A DNA stretch of 51,351 nt, taken from contig CASBQR010000139.1 in assembly GCA_949127865.1 (NCBI GenBank), positions 1-51,351 on the forward strand, in the 5' to 3' direction. Position 1 is the stretch's first letter, and each line of letters begins with the position of its first letter. This DNA comes from Synechococcales cyanobacterium PMM_0082. GTDB lineage: Bacteria; Cyanobacteriota; Cyanobacteriia; Pseudanabaenales; Pseudanabaenaceae. The notes under the pieces are model-generated. The model did no database searches, was not told the origin of the DNA, and saw nothing but the letters and a program-made list of their open reading frames with translations. Both the position numbers and the translations under genes were made by a program. This document shows positions 24,307-34,569 of the stretch, one piece after another.

Positions 24307-25710
24307 ATGATCAAGACTACAGCCAAAACCATAGATGCTGATGACACCCGTGCCATTACCTTAATTGGTATTTATGCTTTTTATACAGGCTGCTTTATGC
24401 TTTTGGGGGTTGCTACGCCAATTCTAAGGTTAAGAATCTATAGCCAAGGTGGAGAGTTAATAATTACGGCAGTAGCGATCGCTCTTTTAGGATGGATACT
24501 ATCAGGACATTGGAGTAAGTCGGTAACTAGAAGTTGTTATTACAATTTGGCTATTAGTTATTCTCCACCAATGCAAGTGGCGATCGCTATATTTTGGATC
24601 AGCCTACTTTTAATATTTAGCTGGGATTTGAATCAAGTGATAAGGGATGGTTTGATCTCAGGAATGTGGGCGATCGTTGCTACGACTTTACTGGGAGTTG
24701 CCCTAAGATTAGGCATGACCACGGAGTTAGGAAACTTTAAAAATATTGCCAGTAACCCTATTGCTGCCCAAGTTACAAATGCCAAAATTACATCTGTCCA
24801 AATTACAATTAGGGAACAAAGCGATCAAGACCAAATTATTATTAGCCCCAATATCTTAGCCCAGCAGCCTCGCCAATTCAAAGCCCTTATGTCTTTAGCT
24901 CTAAGCCTATTTACTTATACAATTCTTGATTTACCTGAAGGAATTGCTGAATTTACGGCGATCGCCCTCGCAAGTTTTGGATTAACAGGTTTAAGTACAT
25001 GGCAAGTTTTACTTTGCCCATCTAAGCGGTCAATTTCTCTGAATTTTAGTGGCATTTGGGGGATGGCATCGAGCTTTACCATTAACCTACTCCAGTTTTC
25101 ACGGCTAGAGACGATAAAGTTAAAGGAAATAGATATGCAATGGTTACAATTAGCAGGGAACTCCAGTACCATTACTCTGCCCATCTCAGTTAGCGAAGTG
25201 CAAAAAAGTCCTAAACAATTGGAATCGAACCTAGGCGATAGTTTAGTTAAAATTTTGATAGACAGATTAAATCTAGCCGAACACAAGATTAGCCGAGATA
25301 TTCTTGGGGTCATGAATATTATATTGCCCCAAAGTGTGAGTACGCTGGCGGGTATAGTAATTCTAGGCATGGGCATAGGATTTTTAGCATTTTTGCCATT
25401 ACCGGCGCCAATGCCCCTCGAAACTTACATTTTATTCAGTGGAACTTGTTTGGTTAGCCCTAGTATTGCTCGCTTAATTATGGCAATGGTCGCCCCTAGT
25501 AACATGATTCCCGATTCTGCACCACAGGCTTTATCCCCTTGGCAGATAGGGATAGCATTAATCCTGATTGCTACGTTCTCTGGTTCACAATTTCCTCCAA
25601 ACCAAGGCGAAAGTATATTAACCTTGGCAGTAATTTGGCTATGTTTTGGAGTTGGATCCTGTATTTTGGCTTTATCTAGGCGATCGCCACTAATTACTAA
25701 GAGATTTTAG
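24307..25710 (+). CDS. Large hypothetical membrane protein
   Basis: 467 residues with membrane helices near the N-terminus (~18-38, ~50-66, ~90-105, ~115-130), a pair around 190-230, and a C-terminal group from ~345. A soluble part of ~130 residues (250-340) lies between. No catalytic motif or named family is evident. Codon usage is like that of its neighbours. It stands alone, divergent from pgi. Confidence 0.75.
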   Translation: MIKTTAKTIDADDTRAITLIGIYAFYTGCFMLLGVATPILRLRIYSQGGELIITAVAIALLGWILSGHWSKSVTRSCYYNLAISYSPPMQVAIAIFWISLLLIFSWDLNQVIRDGLISGMWAIVATTLLGVALRLGMTTELGNFKNIASNPIAAQVTNAKITSVQITIREQSDQDQIIISPNILAQQPRQFKALMSLALSLFTYTILDLPEGIAEFTAIALASFGLTGLSTWQVLLCPSKRSISLNFSGIWGMASSFTINLLQFSRLETIKLKEIDMQWLQLAGNSSTITLPISVSEVQKSPKQLESNLGDSLVKILIDRLNLAEHKISRDILGVMNIILPQSVSTLAGIVILGMGIGFLAFLPLPAPMPLETYILFSGTCLVSPSIARLIMAMVAPSNMIPDSAPQALSPWQIGIALILIATFSGSQFPPNQGESILTLAVIWLCFGVGSCILALSRRSPLITKRF

Positions 25711-25852
25711 GAGCGGATTATGTTAGGTTAAATTTTACAAATCTATCTTTCTTCTGCCAGAGGACACCCGATTTATTGATGGGAGGATGTCAACTGACTT
25801 GTAACTTTCTCAATTAATGCCAGATGCCATTTGATGCCTTAATATCACTCTA

Positions 25853-27187
25853 ATGCGTAAATATAGATACGGTTCTTCCTATTCGTCAAAGCCAAATCAA
25901 AATTGGCTGCGAAACATTCTCCTGATCACTCTGGTTGGCACACCATTGCTGCTAATACTTCTGGAACTAGGGCTAAAGAATTTTGCTCCTACGGAATGGT
26001 TGGGGAATAAAGTTAATAGCACCACTCAAGACTATGAGCTCAAGCCAATTTCCAGAAATGGTAAACCCCTAGAAAATATTTCCAATATTCAAGGTGGGGA
26101 TTTAGAGGTCAAGATTAATCCTATTAGTGGCTATGACTTGGTGCCAAATCAGGCAAATAAATTTTGGCAAATTAACGCCCAAGGATTTAGGGTTAATAAT
26201 CCTGTACCTGTAAATAAAAATCCCCAAGATATTCGGATTTTTATTATAGGGAACTCCACGGCATTTGGGACGATGGCTGCTGACAATCAAAAGACTATAG
26301 GTAATAAAATCGAACAGTTACTAAATACAAGACTTCAAGAGCAATTAGCTCAACCCCAAAAATTTCAGCCTGCAATTTTTCCTTACTTTGCCGATCAAGT
26401 CGAGAAAGTGAGAATGCTACCACCAAGGATTCGAGGTGTGAATTATCAAGTAATTACGGCGGCTGTTCCAGGTTATACCTCTACCAATGAGTTATCACTA
26501 TGGGCTCACAAAATTTCGGAATTTAAGCCAGATGCTCTCATATTTCTAAATGGTTATGAGGATCTGCGATCGCCTAGTTCTAACCCAGCAAGGGAATTAA
26601 TCAATATTGAAACCTTACTACAACAGCAAGCCGATCAAGAAAAGCAAAATAATGAGCAAAGGTTTCGGAACTGGCTAGGTAGTTTTTACACGGTTAGGGT
26701 GTTCCAAAATTTGGTTAACCCTGCAAATGTGACCCCACCATCGGGCTATTATCAAGTTTTTAATGCCACTCAATTGGCAGCAACTGAAAAAGAATTGAAC
26801 CAAAGAATTAATAATTATGACGCTAATTTAAGGAAACTTGCTAGTCTTAATCCTCAAATTCCGATTATTTTGGCGATTCAACCTGAAATTACAGGAAAAA
26901 AAAGCCTATCAACCGATGAGTCCCAGATTGTTAAGTCCTTAGGCAGTGCCTATAGCGATCGCATTACTACCTCCTATCGAGCATTAGAATCAAAAGTTCT
27001 AAATCGCAAACCAAATAAAGTGAAAGTACTTAGTCTTTATAACGTTTTTGGCGATCGCAAAGAACAGATTTTTCTCGATCCAATCCATCTCACTGATGCT
27101 GGCAATACTCTGGTCGCCAAGAAATTATTTAATGTGTTAGAAGAAATATATAAAATCCAACCCCAGCCAGCCTCCGCACCATCTTAG
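25853..27187 (+). CDS. SGNH/GDSL-like hydrolase-fold protein with N-terminal anchor
   Basis: 444 residues with one membrane helix at ~19-37 and an extracytoplasmic remainder. Block I reads FIIGNSTAFGTMA, a G-N-S variant of the GDS nucleophile motif. ALIFLNGYEDL stands in the place of the G-x-N-D block. DPIHLTDAGN near the C-terminus supplies the Asp-x-x-His pair. The family acts on ester-linked acyl or acetyl groups, often on cell-wall or polysaccharide substrates. SppA and an LCP protein follow, suggesting an envelope group. Confidence 0.8.
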   Translation: MRKYRYGSSYSSKPNQNWLRNILLITLVGTPLLLILLELGLKNFAPTEWLGNKVNSTTQDYELKPISRNGKPLENISNIQGGDLEVKINPISGYDLVPNQANKFWQINAQGFRVNNPVPVNKNPQDIRIFIIGNSTAFGTMAADNQKTIGNKIEQLLNTRLQEQLAQPQKFQPAIFPYFADQVEKVRMLPPRIRGVNYQVITAAVPGYTSTNELSLWAHKISEFKPDALIFLNGYEDLRSPSSNPARELINIETLLQQQADQEKQNNEQRFRNWLGSFYTVRVFQNLVNPANVTPPSGYYQVFNATQLAATEKELNQRINNYDANLRKLASLNPQIPIILAIQPEITGKKSLSTDESQIVKSLGSAYSDRITTSYRALESKVLNRKPNKVKVLSLYNVFGDRKEQIFLDPIHLTDAGNTLVAKKLFNVLEEIYKIQPQPASAPS

Positions 27188-27221
27188 GCTAACCATCTCC
27201 CATAAAAATATAAATAAATAC

Positions 27222-28022
27222 ATGAATTTTTTTCAAGGTAAATTCAAAAAAACTATTGCTCGCATTGAAATTCTAGGAGCGATCGGCGGGTCTACCCGTA
27301 CCCGTGTTCTTGAAGCTTTAGAATTTGTGCAACAGAAACGCTTCCCCGCCTTAGTTCTCCGCATCGACAGCCCTGGTGGTACCGTAGGTGATTCTCAGGA
27401 AATCTATGATGCTCTCAAACGGACTCGGGAAAAAACTAAGATAATTGCTAGTTTTGGTAATATTTCTGCTTCAGGCGGAGTTTATATAGGTGTAGGGGCA
27501 GATCACATCATAGCAAACCCTGGCACGATTACAGGCAGCATTGGCGTGATTTTACGAGGTAATAATATTGAAAGGTTGCTAGAAAAAATTGGAGTTTCCT
27601 TTAAGGTAATTAAATCTGGTACCTATAAGGATATTTTGGCATTTGATCGAGAAATTACGGCGGAAGAAAGGGTAATTCTTCAAAGCTTAATAGATAGCAG
27701 TTATAACCAATTTGTCAACACCGTAGCTGAAGGTCGCAACCTCAGTCCAGCCACCGTAAAATCCTTTGCTGATGGTAGAGTATTTACAGGAGAACAAGCT
27801 GTGGAATTGGGCTTAGTTGATCGCCTAGGCAATGAAGATGATGCGCGCCGCTGGGCATCGGAACTAGTGGGTCTAAATCCAGTCACAACTAAATTTTTTA
27901 CAATCAAACCACCCAAACCGTTCATCAATCGATTTTTACCAAGTTCAATCACAAACTCTACTTTTAATCGATTGCAATTTGAAATTGAAGCCAATGGCGT
28001 GCCTTTATGGATGTGGCAATAG
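27222..28022 (+). CDS. sppA: Signal peptide peptidase SppA (short form)
   Basis: 266 residues, the short 36K type. RIDSPGGTVGDSQEIYDAL, FGNISASGGVYIG with the probable nucleophile S84, NPGTITGSIGVI, and the probable general base K131 in VIKSGTYKDI define the family. It degrades cleaved signal peptides. Unlike most SppA proteins it has no obvious N-terminal membrane helix and begins directly with the catalytic fold. It starts 34 bp after the SGNH-like gene. Confidence 0.93.
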   Translation: MNFFQGKFKKTIARIEILGAIGGSTRTRVLEALEFVQQKRFPALVLRIDSPGGTVGDSQEIYDALKRTREKTKIIASFGNISASGGVYIGVGADHIIANPGTITGSIGVILRGNNIERLLEKIGVSFKVIKSGTYKDILAFDREITAEERVILQSLIDSSYNQFVNTVAEGRNLSPATVKSFADGRVFTGEQAVELGLVDRLGNEDDARRWASELVGLNPVTTKFFTIKPPKPFINRFLPSSITNSTFNRLQFEIEANGVPLWMWQ

Positions 28023-28078
28023 CATAATTGCTTAGACATAGTTTAAGATAATTTAACTTTGAGGAGTAGTGAATATCT

Positions 28079-29485
28079 GTGTCAAGTATAAAAGTCCGAA
28101 AGCCTGAAAAAAAAGATAAACAAAAATCAAAGATCTCTACCAAATTCAGAACTTTTCTGTTTTTTATGGTGCTTGCCCTAATCTCTGGAGGAGTTGGAGC
28201 AGCTATAGCAGTAATGTTGAATAGCAAACCCTTTCAGCAACAATCTTTGAGCGGAACCGAAACAGAGGCTTTTAAATCTGATATTGCTGCCGCCACCATG
28301 GGAATACCTGAATTAACCAGCCCCGTTAATATCTTAGTCATGGGGACAATTGTTTTAACCTCTGATTTACCTGGAGCCGAGAATCTGCCCAAACCTGAAT
28401 ACTTAGCACAGACTAGTTCTAGTCTAGATGGTCAAAGTGATGCCATGATTCTAGTGCGCCTAGACCCAAGTACTCAAAAAATAACTGCCCTATCGATTCC
28501 CCGTGACAGTAGAGTAGAGATCCCGGGTTATGGAATGCAAAAAATTAATGCTGCCAACTATATTGGCGGGGCTGTACTATCTGCTCAAACTGTCAGTAAT
28601 TTAACGGGTAATATTCAAATAGATCGTTATCTACGAGTTAATGTTGAAGGCTTTGGACAATTAATTGATGCCCTAGGTGGGGTAGAGATCTATGTACCTA
28701 AGCGCATGAAATATCAAGACGATAGCCAGCGTTTATATATCAATCTCAATCAAGGACAGCAATTGCTAGATGGAAACAAAGCCATCCAATATATGCGTTA
28801 TCGCCATGATGAATTAGGTGATATTGGGCGAGTCCAGCGGCAACAGGCATTTTTTCGAGCGATCATTGTCCAAAAGCTTAAACTAGAGACCGTTCCTCGC
28901 ATTCCAGATATTTTAGCGGTGGTTAAGCAAAACCTAGATACGAATATGTCCGTACAGGAATTATTAGCGATCGCTAGTTTTGTCTCTAAGATTGATCGCA
29001 AAGACACAAAAATGTTGCTGACTCCGGGTAGATTTAGTACATCAGAAGAGTACCCCCTTAGCTATTGGATCGTAGATGAGCGCCGTCTTGCCTATTTGAT
29101 GCAAGAACATTTTAATGTCCTGTATGCTGATGCTGCCTTACTTAATAATCAGGATGAGTTTGCTCCACAGAATCTGCGGATTGCAGTTCAAGATACTACC
29201 TACTACCCAGATCGTATTAAAGTTGCGACAAATACTTTAATTAAAGCTGGTTATAACCAAACCTTTGTTGATCGCGAACCACCTACATTAATTTTGGAAA
29301 AGACTCAAATTATTGCTCAAAATGGCGATCGCGCTAGTGCAGAAAAGGTACGAGATACACTTGGGGTTGGAGAAGTGATTTTAGAAGCTACGGGACTTTT
29401 AGACTCTGATATTACTATTCGGTTGGGGAAAGATTGGATTGATACTTCTAAACTTATTCTCGTAAACCAACAACCAAAGTCTTAA
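28079..29485 (+). CDS. LytR-CpsA-Psr (LCP) family protein with LytR_C domain
   Basis: 468 residues with a GTG start behind GAGGAG (28061-28066). A cytoplasmic basic N-terminus precedes one membrane helix at ~28-48. The LCP catalytic domain contains DAMILVRLDPSTQKITALSIPRDSRV, INAANYIGG, VNVEGFGQLIDALGG and YMRYRHDELGDIGRVQRQQ, with the conserved Arg and Asp residues that bind the pyrophosphate-lipid substrate. A LytR_C domain (~360-440) follows. LCP enzymes attach polymers to peptidoglycan or other envelope acceptors. Confidence 0.93.
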   Translation: MSSIKVRKPEKKDKQKSKISTKFRTFLFFMVLALISGGVGAAIAVMLNSKPFQQQSLSGTETEAFKSDIAAATMGIPELTSPVNILVMGTIVLTSDLPGAENLPKPEYLAQTSSSLDGQSDAMILVRLDPSTQKITALSIPRDSRVEIPGYGMQKINAANYIGGAVLSAQTVSNLTGNIQIDRYLRVNVEGFGQLIDALGGVEIYVPKRMKYQDDSQRLYINLNQGQQLLDGNKAIQYMRYRHDELGDIGRVQRQQAFFRAIIVQKLKLETVPRIPDILAVVKQNLDTNMSVQELLAIASFVSKIDRKDTKMLLTPGRFSTSEEYPLSYWIVDERRLAYLMQEHFNVLYADAALLNNQDEFAPQNLRIAVQDTTYYPDRIKVATNTLIKAGYNQTFVDREPPTLILEKTQIIAQNGDRASAEKVRDTLGVGEVILEATGLLDSDITIRLGKDWIDTSKLILVNQQPKS

Positions 29486-29505
29486 CTTTTTAGATTGATT
29501 CTGCC

Positions 29506-30489
29506 TTATTCCGAAATTCCTAAATGCTTCCATACAGCTTGAAGTAAAGTATCTAAACCTTTTTTGGTTGCTGCTGATATCACTAAAGGAGTTTCAGGAA
29601 ATTGGGAGGCGATCGCCTTTATATCTTCAGGACTCACCACATCACTTTTATTTAAAACTAAGATTTGCTGTTTTGCAGTTAGCCCATGTCCGTAGGCTGC
29701 CATTTCTGTTTGAATGGTCTCGTAATCGCCTAAGGGATTTTCCGAGGCTATATCTACTAAATGGATTAAGATCTTAGTCCGTTCCACATGGCGCAAAAAA
29801 TCATGTCCCAAGCCAATACCCAGATGGGAACCTTCAATTAAACCTGGAATATCCGCAAAGACAATGCCATCGCCATCAGGCTTAGAAACTACTCCTAAAT
29901 TTGGCACTAACGTTGTAAATGGATAATCAGCAACCTTGGGACGAGCTGCCGACAGCACGGAGATTAATGTAGATTTGCCAGCATTAGGCATTCCCACAAT
30001 TCCTACTTGGGCAATCAGCTTTAGTTCCATCCGTAATATAAATTCCTGACCTTCTAAGCCGGGTAAAGCGTGTTCGGGCGCACGATTGCGATTACTTAAA
30101 AAGAATTTATTACCTAATCCACCTTTACCACCTCTGGCGGCGACAAAGCGATCGCCTTTTTCAGTCAGATCAGCTAGGATTTCGTCATTGTCCACATTAA
30201 CAATCACCGTACCACAGGGAACTTTAATCAGGCGATCGCTACCCTTAGCTCCAGTCATATTCTTGATACCACCTCTTTCTCCATCATCAGCCTTAAAAAC
30301 GTGCTGAAACCGAAAATCTAAGAGGGTTTGCAAATCATCAACAGCTTCAATAATTACTGAGCCACCATGTCCGCCATTTCCGCCCGCAGGCCCCCCTGCA
30401 GGTACATACTTTTCTCGGCGAAAGGCAACAATCCCATCCCCACCTTTTCCTGCTTTAACTTGAATTTCCGCCCGATCTATAAATTGCAT
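29506..30489 (-). CDS. obg: Obg-family GTPase
   Basis: 327 residues. The glycine-rich Obg fold occupies ~1-158 (FIDRAEIQVKAGKGGDGIVAF). The G domain has GMPNAGKST (G1), a DYPFTTLVPN switch I, DIPGLIEG (G3) and LNKSD (G4). The C-terminal OCT domain of some Obg proteins is absent, as is usual in cyanobacteria. It functions in 50S ribosome assembly and stress signalling. It is convergent with the LCP gene. Confidence 0.96.
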   Translation of the reverse strand: MQFIDRAEIQVKAGKGGDGIVAFRREKYVPAGGPAGGNGGHGGSVIIEAVDDLQTLLDFRFQHVFKADDGERGGIKNMTGAKGSDRLIKVPCGTVIVNVDNDEILADLTEKGDRFVAARGGKGGLGNKFFLSNRNRAPEHALPGLEGQEFILRMELKLIAQVGIVGMPNAGKSTLISVLSAARPKVADYPFTTLVPNLGVVSKPDGDGIVFADIPGLIEGSHLGIGLGHDFLRHVERTKILIHLVDIASENPLGDYETIQTEMAAYGHGLTAKQQILVLNKSDVVSPEDIKAIASQFPETPLVISAATKKGLDTLLQAVWKHLGISE

Positions 30490-30515
30490 TTAAATTGCAT
30501 TGATTAATTAAAAAC

Positions 30516-30983
30516 CTAATTCCGAAAAATATTCCCCGATCGCACCCAGCCCGTTTCTTTAGAGCTATCTACCCGAATATAAACCCATTCCTTATCAGGG
30601 GTTTCTTTTAATACCGACACGTTGGCACTATATTCTACTCCACCTGTGCGATCTGAGCCTTGTTTAGGTTCACTTCTTAGCACCAAACCTCTAGAAACAC
30701 TGACTTTACCTTGATATTTTACTTCAGATGGATTAGGAATAAAGCGTTTAGGCTTGGGGGGTGGGGCAAATTTAGCTATGGGTACTATCGCATTTTTAGA
30801 TAACGTATCACCCTGATTTGTAAATTCTGGTCGCGCAGGTGGCACTAAATAGGGCGCAAGAAATCCCTGCCATAGGCTATGCCCTGCCGCTATTGCCATC
30901 CCTAAGACAAATGCTAAAACTATGCTAGATTTTGTAATACTGGCAATTTTCATGAAATTATTTTGCAGATCGGGCTTAGACAT
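30516..30983 (-). CDS. SH3b-domain protein with membrane anchor
   Basis: 155 residues from the ATG at 30983. A hydrophobic segment at ~16-33 (SIVLAFVLGMAIAAG) is an anchor or uncleaved signal, then a proline-rich linker (FAPPPKPKRF). A C-terminal bacterial SH3 domain follows (SRGLVLRSEPKQGSDRTGGV; VYIRVDSSKETGWVRSGNI). Such domains bind cell-wall peptides. It could be co-transcribed with obg 26 bp downstream. Confidence 0.8.
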   Translation of the reverse strand: MSKPDLQNNFMKIASITKSSIVLAFVLGMAIAAGHSLWQGFLAPYLVPPARPEFTNQGDTLSKNAIVPIAKFAPPPKPKRFIPNPSEVKYQGKVSVSRGLVLRSEPKQGSDRTGGVEYSANVSVLKETPDKEWVYIRVDSSKETGWVRSGNIFRN

Positions 30984-31076
30984 ATAGAATCCTACTGTAA
31001 ATTCTTGGCAATCTGGTGATCCCAAAACAGATCATCTACAATATTGAACCTAGGAGTCCTGTTAATATCTTTTTGT

Positions 31077-31622
31077 ATGAACTCTACCGACCTCAACTCT
31101 GCTAATTATTTTAGAAATCTCTTAGTGGCGATCGCTGCCATGATTCTGACAATAGTCCTATTTTTCAGTTTACGCGCTCAAAATAGTGATGTTTCTCTAA
31201 AAGCAGTGGCGGCGGCGGCTCTACCCCTAGATTTAGCGATCGCCAATCCTCAACCTACAGTTATGGAATTTTATGCCGATTGGTGTACTAGTTGTCAGTC
31301 CATGGCTGCGGATAATTTGGCTTTACAACAGCAATATGCAGGCAAAATCAACTTTGTCATGTTAAATGTCGATAATAATAAATGGCTACCAGAGGTTGAA
31401 AAGTTTGGGGTAGATGGCATTCCCCATTTTGTATTTTTAGGATCAGATAATGCCGTTCTTGGTAGTGCGATCGGCGCAATTCCCCGTAATATTTTGACTG
31501 AAAACCTAGAGTCCATGCTGGCAAATTTACCCCTACCCAATATTAGAGTCAATTCGGGTGAAGTTTCCACCTTTAGCGCCCCTCGTCCTGCGGATACTAG
31601 CAATCCTCGAGATCATGCCTAG
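31077..31622 (+). CDS. Thioredoxin-like membrane-anchored protein (TxlA/HCF164-type)
   Basis: 181 residues from the ATG at 31077. An N-terminal membrane helix (~10-30) precedes a thioredoxin fold whose active site is FYADWCTSCQSMAADN, the W-C-x-x-C pattern of TxlA and plant HCF164. A cis-proline follows in GIPHFVFLG. In thylakoids this family passes reducing power into the lumen for cytochrome c and b6f maturation. The CcsA gene at 37.1 kb belongs to the same process. An upstream TTG at 31044 is a possible but weaker start. Confidence 0.9.
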   Translation: MNSTDLNSANYFRNLLVAIAAMILTIVLFFSLRAQNSDVSLKAVAAAALPLDLAIANPQPTVMEFYADWCTSCQSMAADNLALQQQYAGKINFVMLNVDNNKWLPEVEKFGVDGIPHFVFLGSDNAVLGSAIGAIPRNILTENLESMLANLPLPNIRVNSGEVSTFSAPRPADTSNPRDHA

Positions 31623-33653
31623 CTAGGGTAAAATATTCATCGCTGAAATCAGCCATTTCCGATCTTTTTGGGTAAGTACATACTCCACTTGATAGCGATC
31701 GGCTTTGGATGCAGCTTGATCAAGTTTGCCATTGGTAAAATAGTTACGGACTTCGGAAATTTCGGTAGTGATCGCCGCTTGATTTTTTTTAATGAGCTTA
31801 AAATCTTTAGCGACAACAGAATTTAGGGTATATTCGACATGAGAATTCGTGTTTTTTAGTTCGACAGCACGCGATCGCCAATTAGAAAGTAAAGGTTCAG
31901 CTAAAATTTGGTCAAGCCCCTCAACTTTGAATTTACTCCCAAGGGCTTCGGCTTTAACTTTTTGCCAAGAAGCCACAATTTCACCCGCAACTTTTTGATC
32001 GATATTTACGGCTAAATTAGGAGCTATAGGTTCTATAGGCTTAATATTAGCAATACTGGCATTCACAATTGGGGTGAGTACAGGTTCAGATTTACTCACC
32101 GCTTCAGGGGTTCTACTAAAAGAGTTCCAACCCAGATATCCTAAAGCCGCAGAGCCAAATATTAAACTGAAAAAACTTACCAAAAAGAGAATTAACCGTT
32201 GAGGATTGAGTTTATATTTGACTTTTTGTCTAGTTCTTGAGCGGGAATCTAATCTTTGAGATGGGCTAGGTGATGGGCGATCGGCAAAAACGGCTAAATT
32301 TTCGTTTGAATTTTGACTGAGATCTTTAGGGGCAAATTCATTATTAGATTTATTGGATTTAGAAAAAATTGCAGCGATCGGCTCATTAATATGGAGATTC
32401 TCTTCGATAGATGAGGAAATAGGAAATGGCAATACTTCCGCAGCAAAATCAGTAGCAAAAATTTGGCTAGTATTGGGAAGTTCGTCTATATAAGATTGGA
32501 CATGGCGATCGCTAAAATATGCGTCTAAATTTGTTGTCTGTCCAATTAATTCCTTAAAATTAGGATAAATTTCAGTACTCAGCCAGCTTTGCGTAAATTT
32601 ATATAGACCTTTAACTAAGTCATTCTCTGGTTTCGATAGGCGTTGAATAGCCGCTAGTTTTTCAGTTTCATTGCTTTGCTCAATCAGTAAAGTAGCTTCA
32701 TCTAACTGCCCTAACAATAAAGCGCAAATAGCCTCTTCAAAATAAACATTTTGCGTATTTTGCATTTTATTCAGCAAACTTTTAGCACGGCGGATTAAAT
32801 GGGGCTGGTTTTGCGAAACTCCCTTGGCAACCAGAGCATAGACCGCTAGATAGCTAGCAACCATCGAAGGACGGCGAGATTCTTGTTCAAATAATTCTTC
32901 TTGCTCAGAACTAGTCATGTATGTCCGTAGTTCTAAGATGAATTGTAAAAACTTATCAATATTTAAACCTGAGCGATCGTCACCTTTGCCATCAATTCCT
33001 CGCCGTTGCTCTAAAAGCTCTTTAAGTAAAGCGATACCTTCAGTGGTTAAGCCCAAGGTCATTAGCTCTAACACTTGATAGGGTCTTAGCTTCCATAAAT
33101 TATTCTGCAATTCTTGATGGATTTCAGGAAATAGCTCAGACTTGTTTTTTTGTTTGTCTGCTTGTTTTTCTAGGAGCGTAATTCCAATATTAAAATTTTC
33201 CGAAGCAGTTTCATACTTCCCTTGCCCCCAAAACTCAAGCCCTAGCTCTAAATATGCCAAGACCGTAGAGAGCATAAGATCAATATCAGCAGAATTTAGA
33301 TCGAAACTAAGGTCTCTACTCAGATTAATAATCTGATCATATTCCCCCAACTCATACAAAATCAAAAATGCCCCAGCTATATCACGGCTATCAATTTCAA
33401 TGAAAAATGCCTGCTCGCCTTTCGACTGAATTAACTCGGGTAAAATTTGTTGATCATAGAGCCGACGCTGTGAACTATCGCCCAACACCGTATTGGCAAC
33501 ATTTAATAACTTTTGCCTAGCCGAAATTGCTTTTTCTGAATATTCACGACGGGGGAAAGATTTAATGCGATCGCCATAAGCTTGATTGATTTGCTCAATT
33601 TTTGCTTGGGGCGTTAGACCTAAAATGCGATAGTAATCTAGTTGAATCCGCAC
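31623..33653 (-). CDS. zipN: Cell division protein ZipN/Ftn2 (ARC6 homologue)
   Basis: 676 residues. The N-terminus is a J-like domain (LDYYRILGLTPQAKIEQINQAY) without the HPD tripeptide, so it should not stimulate Hsp70. A long helical repeat region (~80-385) follows, then a variable acidic linker, one membrane helix at ~484-507, and a C-terminal DUF4101/IMS domain (AGEIVASWQKVKAEALGSKF). This order is that of ZipN/Ftn2 and chloroplast ARC6, the membrane anchor for FtsZ. It is convergent with txlA without a gap. Confidence 0.92.
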   Translation of the reverse strand: MRIQLDYYRILGLTPQAKIEQINQAYGDRIKSFPRREYSEKAISARQKLLNVANTVLGDSSQRRLYDQQILPELIQSKGEQAFFIEIDSRDIAGAFLILYELGEYDQIINLSRDLSFDLNSADIDLMLSTVLAYLELGLEFWGQGKYETASENFNIGITLLEKQADKQKNKSELFPEIHQELQNNLWKLRPYQVLELMTLGLTTEGIALLKELLEQRRGIDGKGDDRSGLNIDKFLQFILELRTYMTSSEQEELFEQESRRPSMVASYLAVYALVAKGVSQNQPHLIRRAKSLLNKMQNTQNVYFEEAICALLLGQLDEATLLIEQSNETEKLAAIQRLSKPENDLVKGLYKFTQSWLSTEIYPNFKELIGQTTNLDAYFSDRHVQSYIDELPNTSQIFATDFAAEVLPFPISSSIEENLHINEPIAAIFSKSNKSNNEFAPKDLSQNSNENLAVFADRPSPSPSQRLDSRSRTRQKVKYKLNPQRLILFLVSFFSLIFGSAALGYLGWNSFSRTPEAVSKSEPVLTPIVNASIANIKPIEPIAPNLAVNIDQKVAGEIVASWQKVKAEALGSKFKVEGLDQILAEPLLSNWRSRAVELKNTNSHVEYTLNSVVAKDFKLIKKNQAAITTEISEVRNYFTNGKLDQAASKADRYQVEYVLTQKDRKWLISAMNILP

Positions 33654-33738
33654 GGTTCAGTCCTTATTTTTAAGAGGCTTTTAAGAATAATAGCCCATAT
33701 TTTCTAGAAACTGAATCCCTGAAATAGTTTTATAGATG

Positions 33739-34569
33739 TTAGGGTAGCTTGGGATATTGGCGAAAATTGGGCTTACGCTTCTCTAAAAAGGCATTTTTAC
33801 CTTCCTGTGCTTCTTCGGTCATATAAAATAACATCGTGGCATTGCCTGCTAATTCTTGAATTCCTGCTTGTCCATCGCATTCTGCATTAAAAGCTGACTT
33901 CAGACAACGAATTGCCAAAGGACTTTTGTCTAAAATTTCTTCTGCCCAAGCGATCCCTTCATCTTCTAGCTGGTCAACAGGCACAATTTTATTTACTAAC
34001 CCCATCTCCAGAGCCTCTTGGGCATTATACTGACGGCATAAATACCAGATTTCCCTTGCTTTTTTCTGCCCGACAATTCTAGCTAGGTAGGAGGCCCCAA
34101 ACCCACCATCAAAACTACCAACCATAGCTCCAGTTTGTCCAAAAATCGCATTGTCAGCAGCAATAGTTAGATCACAAATGACGTGGAGAACATGACCGCC
34201 ACCGATCGCATAGCCAGCAACAAGAGCAATTACAGGCTTAGGAATAGTTCTAATAATGCGTTGTAAATCAAGGACATTTAAGCGAGGAATGCCATTTTCA
34301 GAAATATAGCCGCCATCACCTCGAATTTTCTGATCACCACCAGCACAAAAAGCATACTTACCATCAGGGGCAGGATTAGCTCCAGTTAAAAGCACAACGC
34401 CAATGGTTATGTCTTCACGGGCATCATTAAAAGCCTGAATCATTTCGGCGATGGTTTCAGGGCGAAAGGCATTACGAACTTCAGGACGGTTGATCGTAAT
34501 TTTGGCGATGCCATCGTGCTTGTGATAGAGAATATCTGTAAATTGCCCAAAACTCTGCCAGTCTTTCAT
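33739..34569 (-). CDS. menB: 1,4-dihydroxy-2-naphthoyl-CoA synthase
   Basis: 276 residues of the crotonase fold: [14 protein letters not shown], the oxyanion-hole region [35 protein letters not shown] and [15 protein letters not shown], the MenB-specific loop. It closes the naphthoate ring in the pathway to phylloquinone, the photosystem I secondary acceptor. The conserved QTG motif fits the bicarbonate-dependent type. Its ATG directly abuts the TAA of the DUF2973 gene. Confidence 0.96.
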   Translation of the reverse strand: MKDWQSFGQFTDILYHKHDGIAKITINRPEVRNAFRPETIAEMIQAFNDAREDITIGVVLLTGANPAPDGKYAFCAGGDQKIRGDGGYISENGIPRLNVLDLQRIIRTIPKPVIALVAGYAIGGGHVLHVICDLTIAADNAIFGQTGAMVGSFDGGFGASYLARIVGQKKAREIWYLCRQYNAQEALEMGLVNKIVPVDQLEDEGIAWAEEILDKSPLAIRCLKSAFNAECDGQAGIQELAGNATMLFYMTEEAQEGKNAFLEKRKPNFRQYPKLP

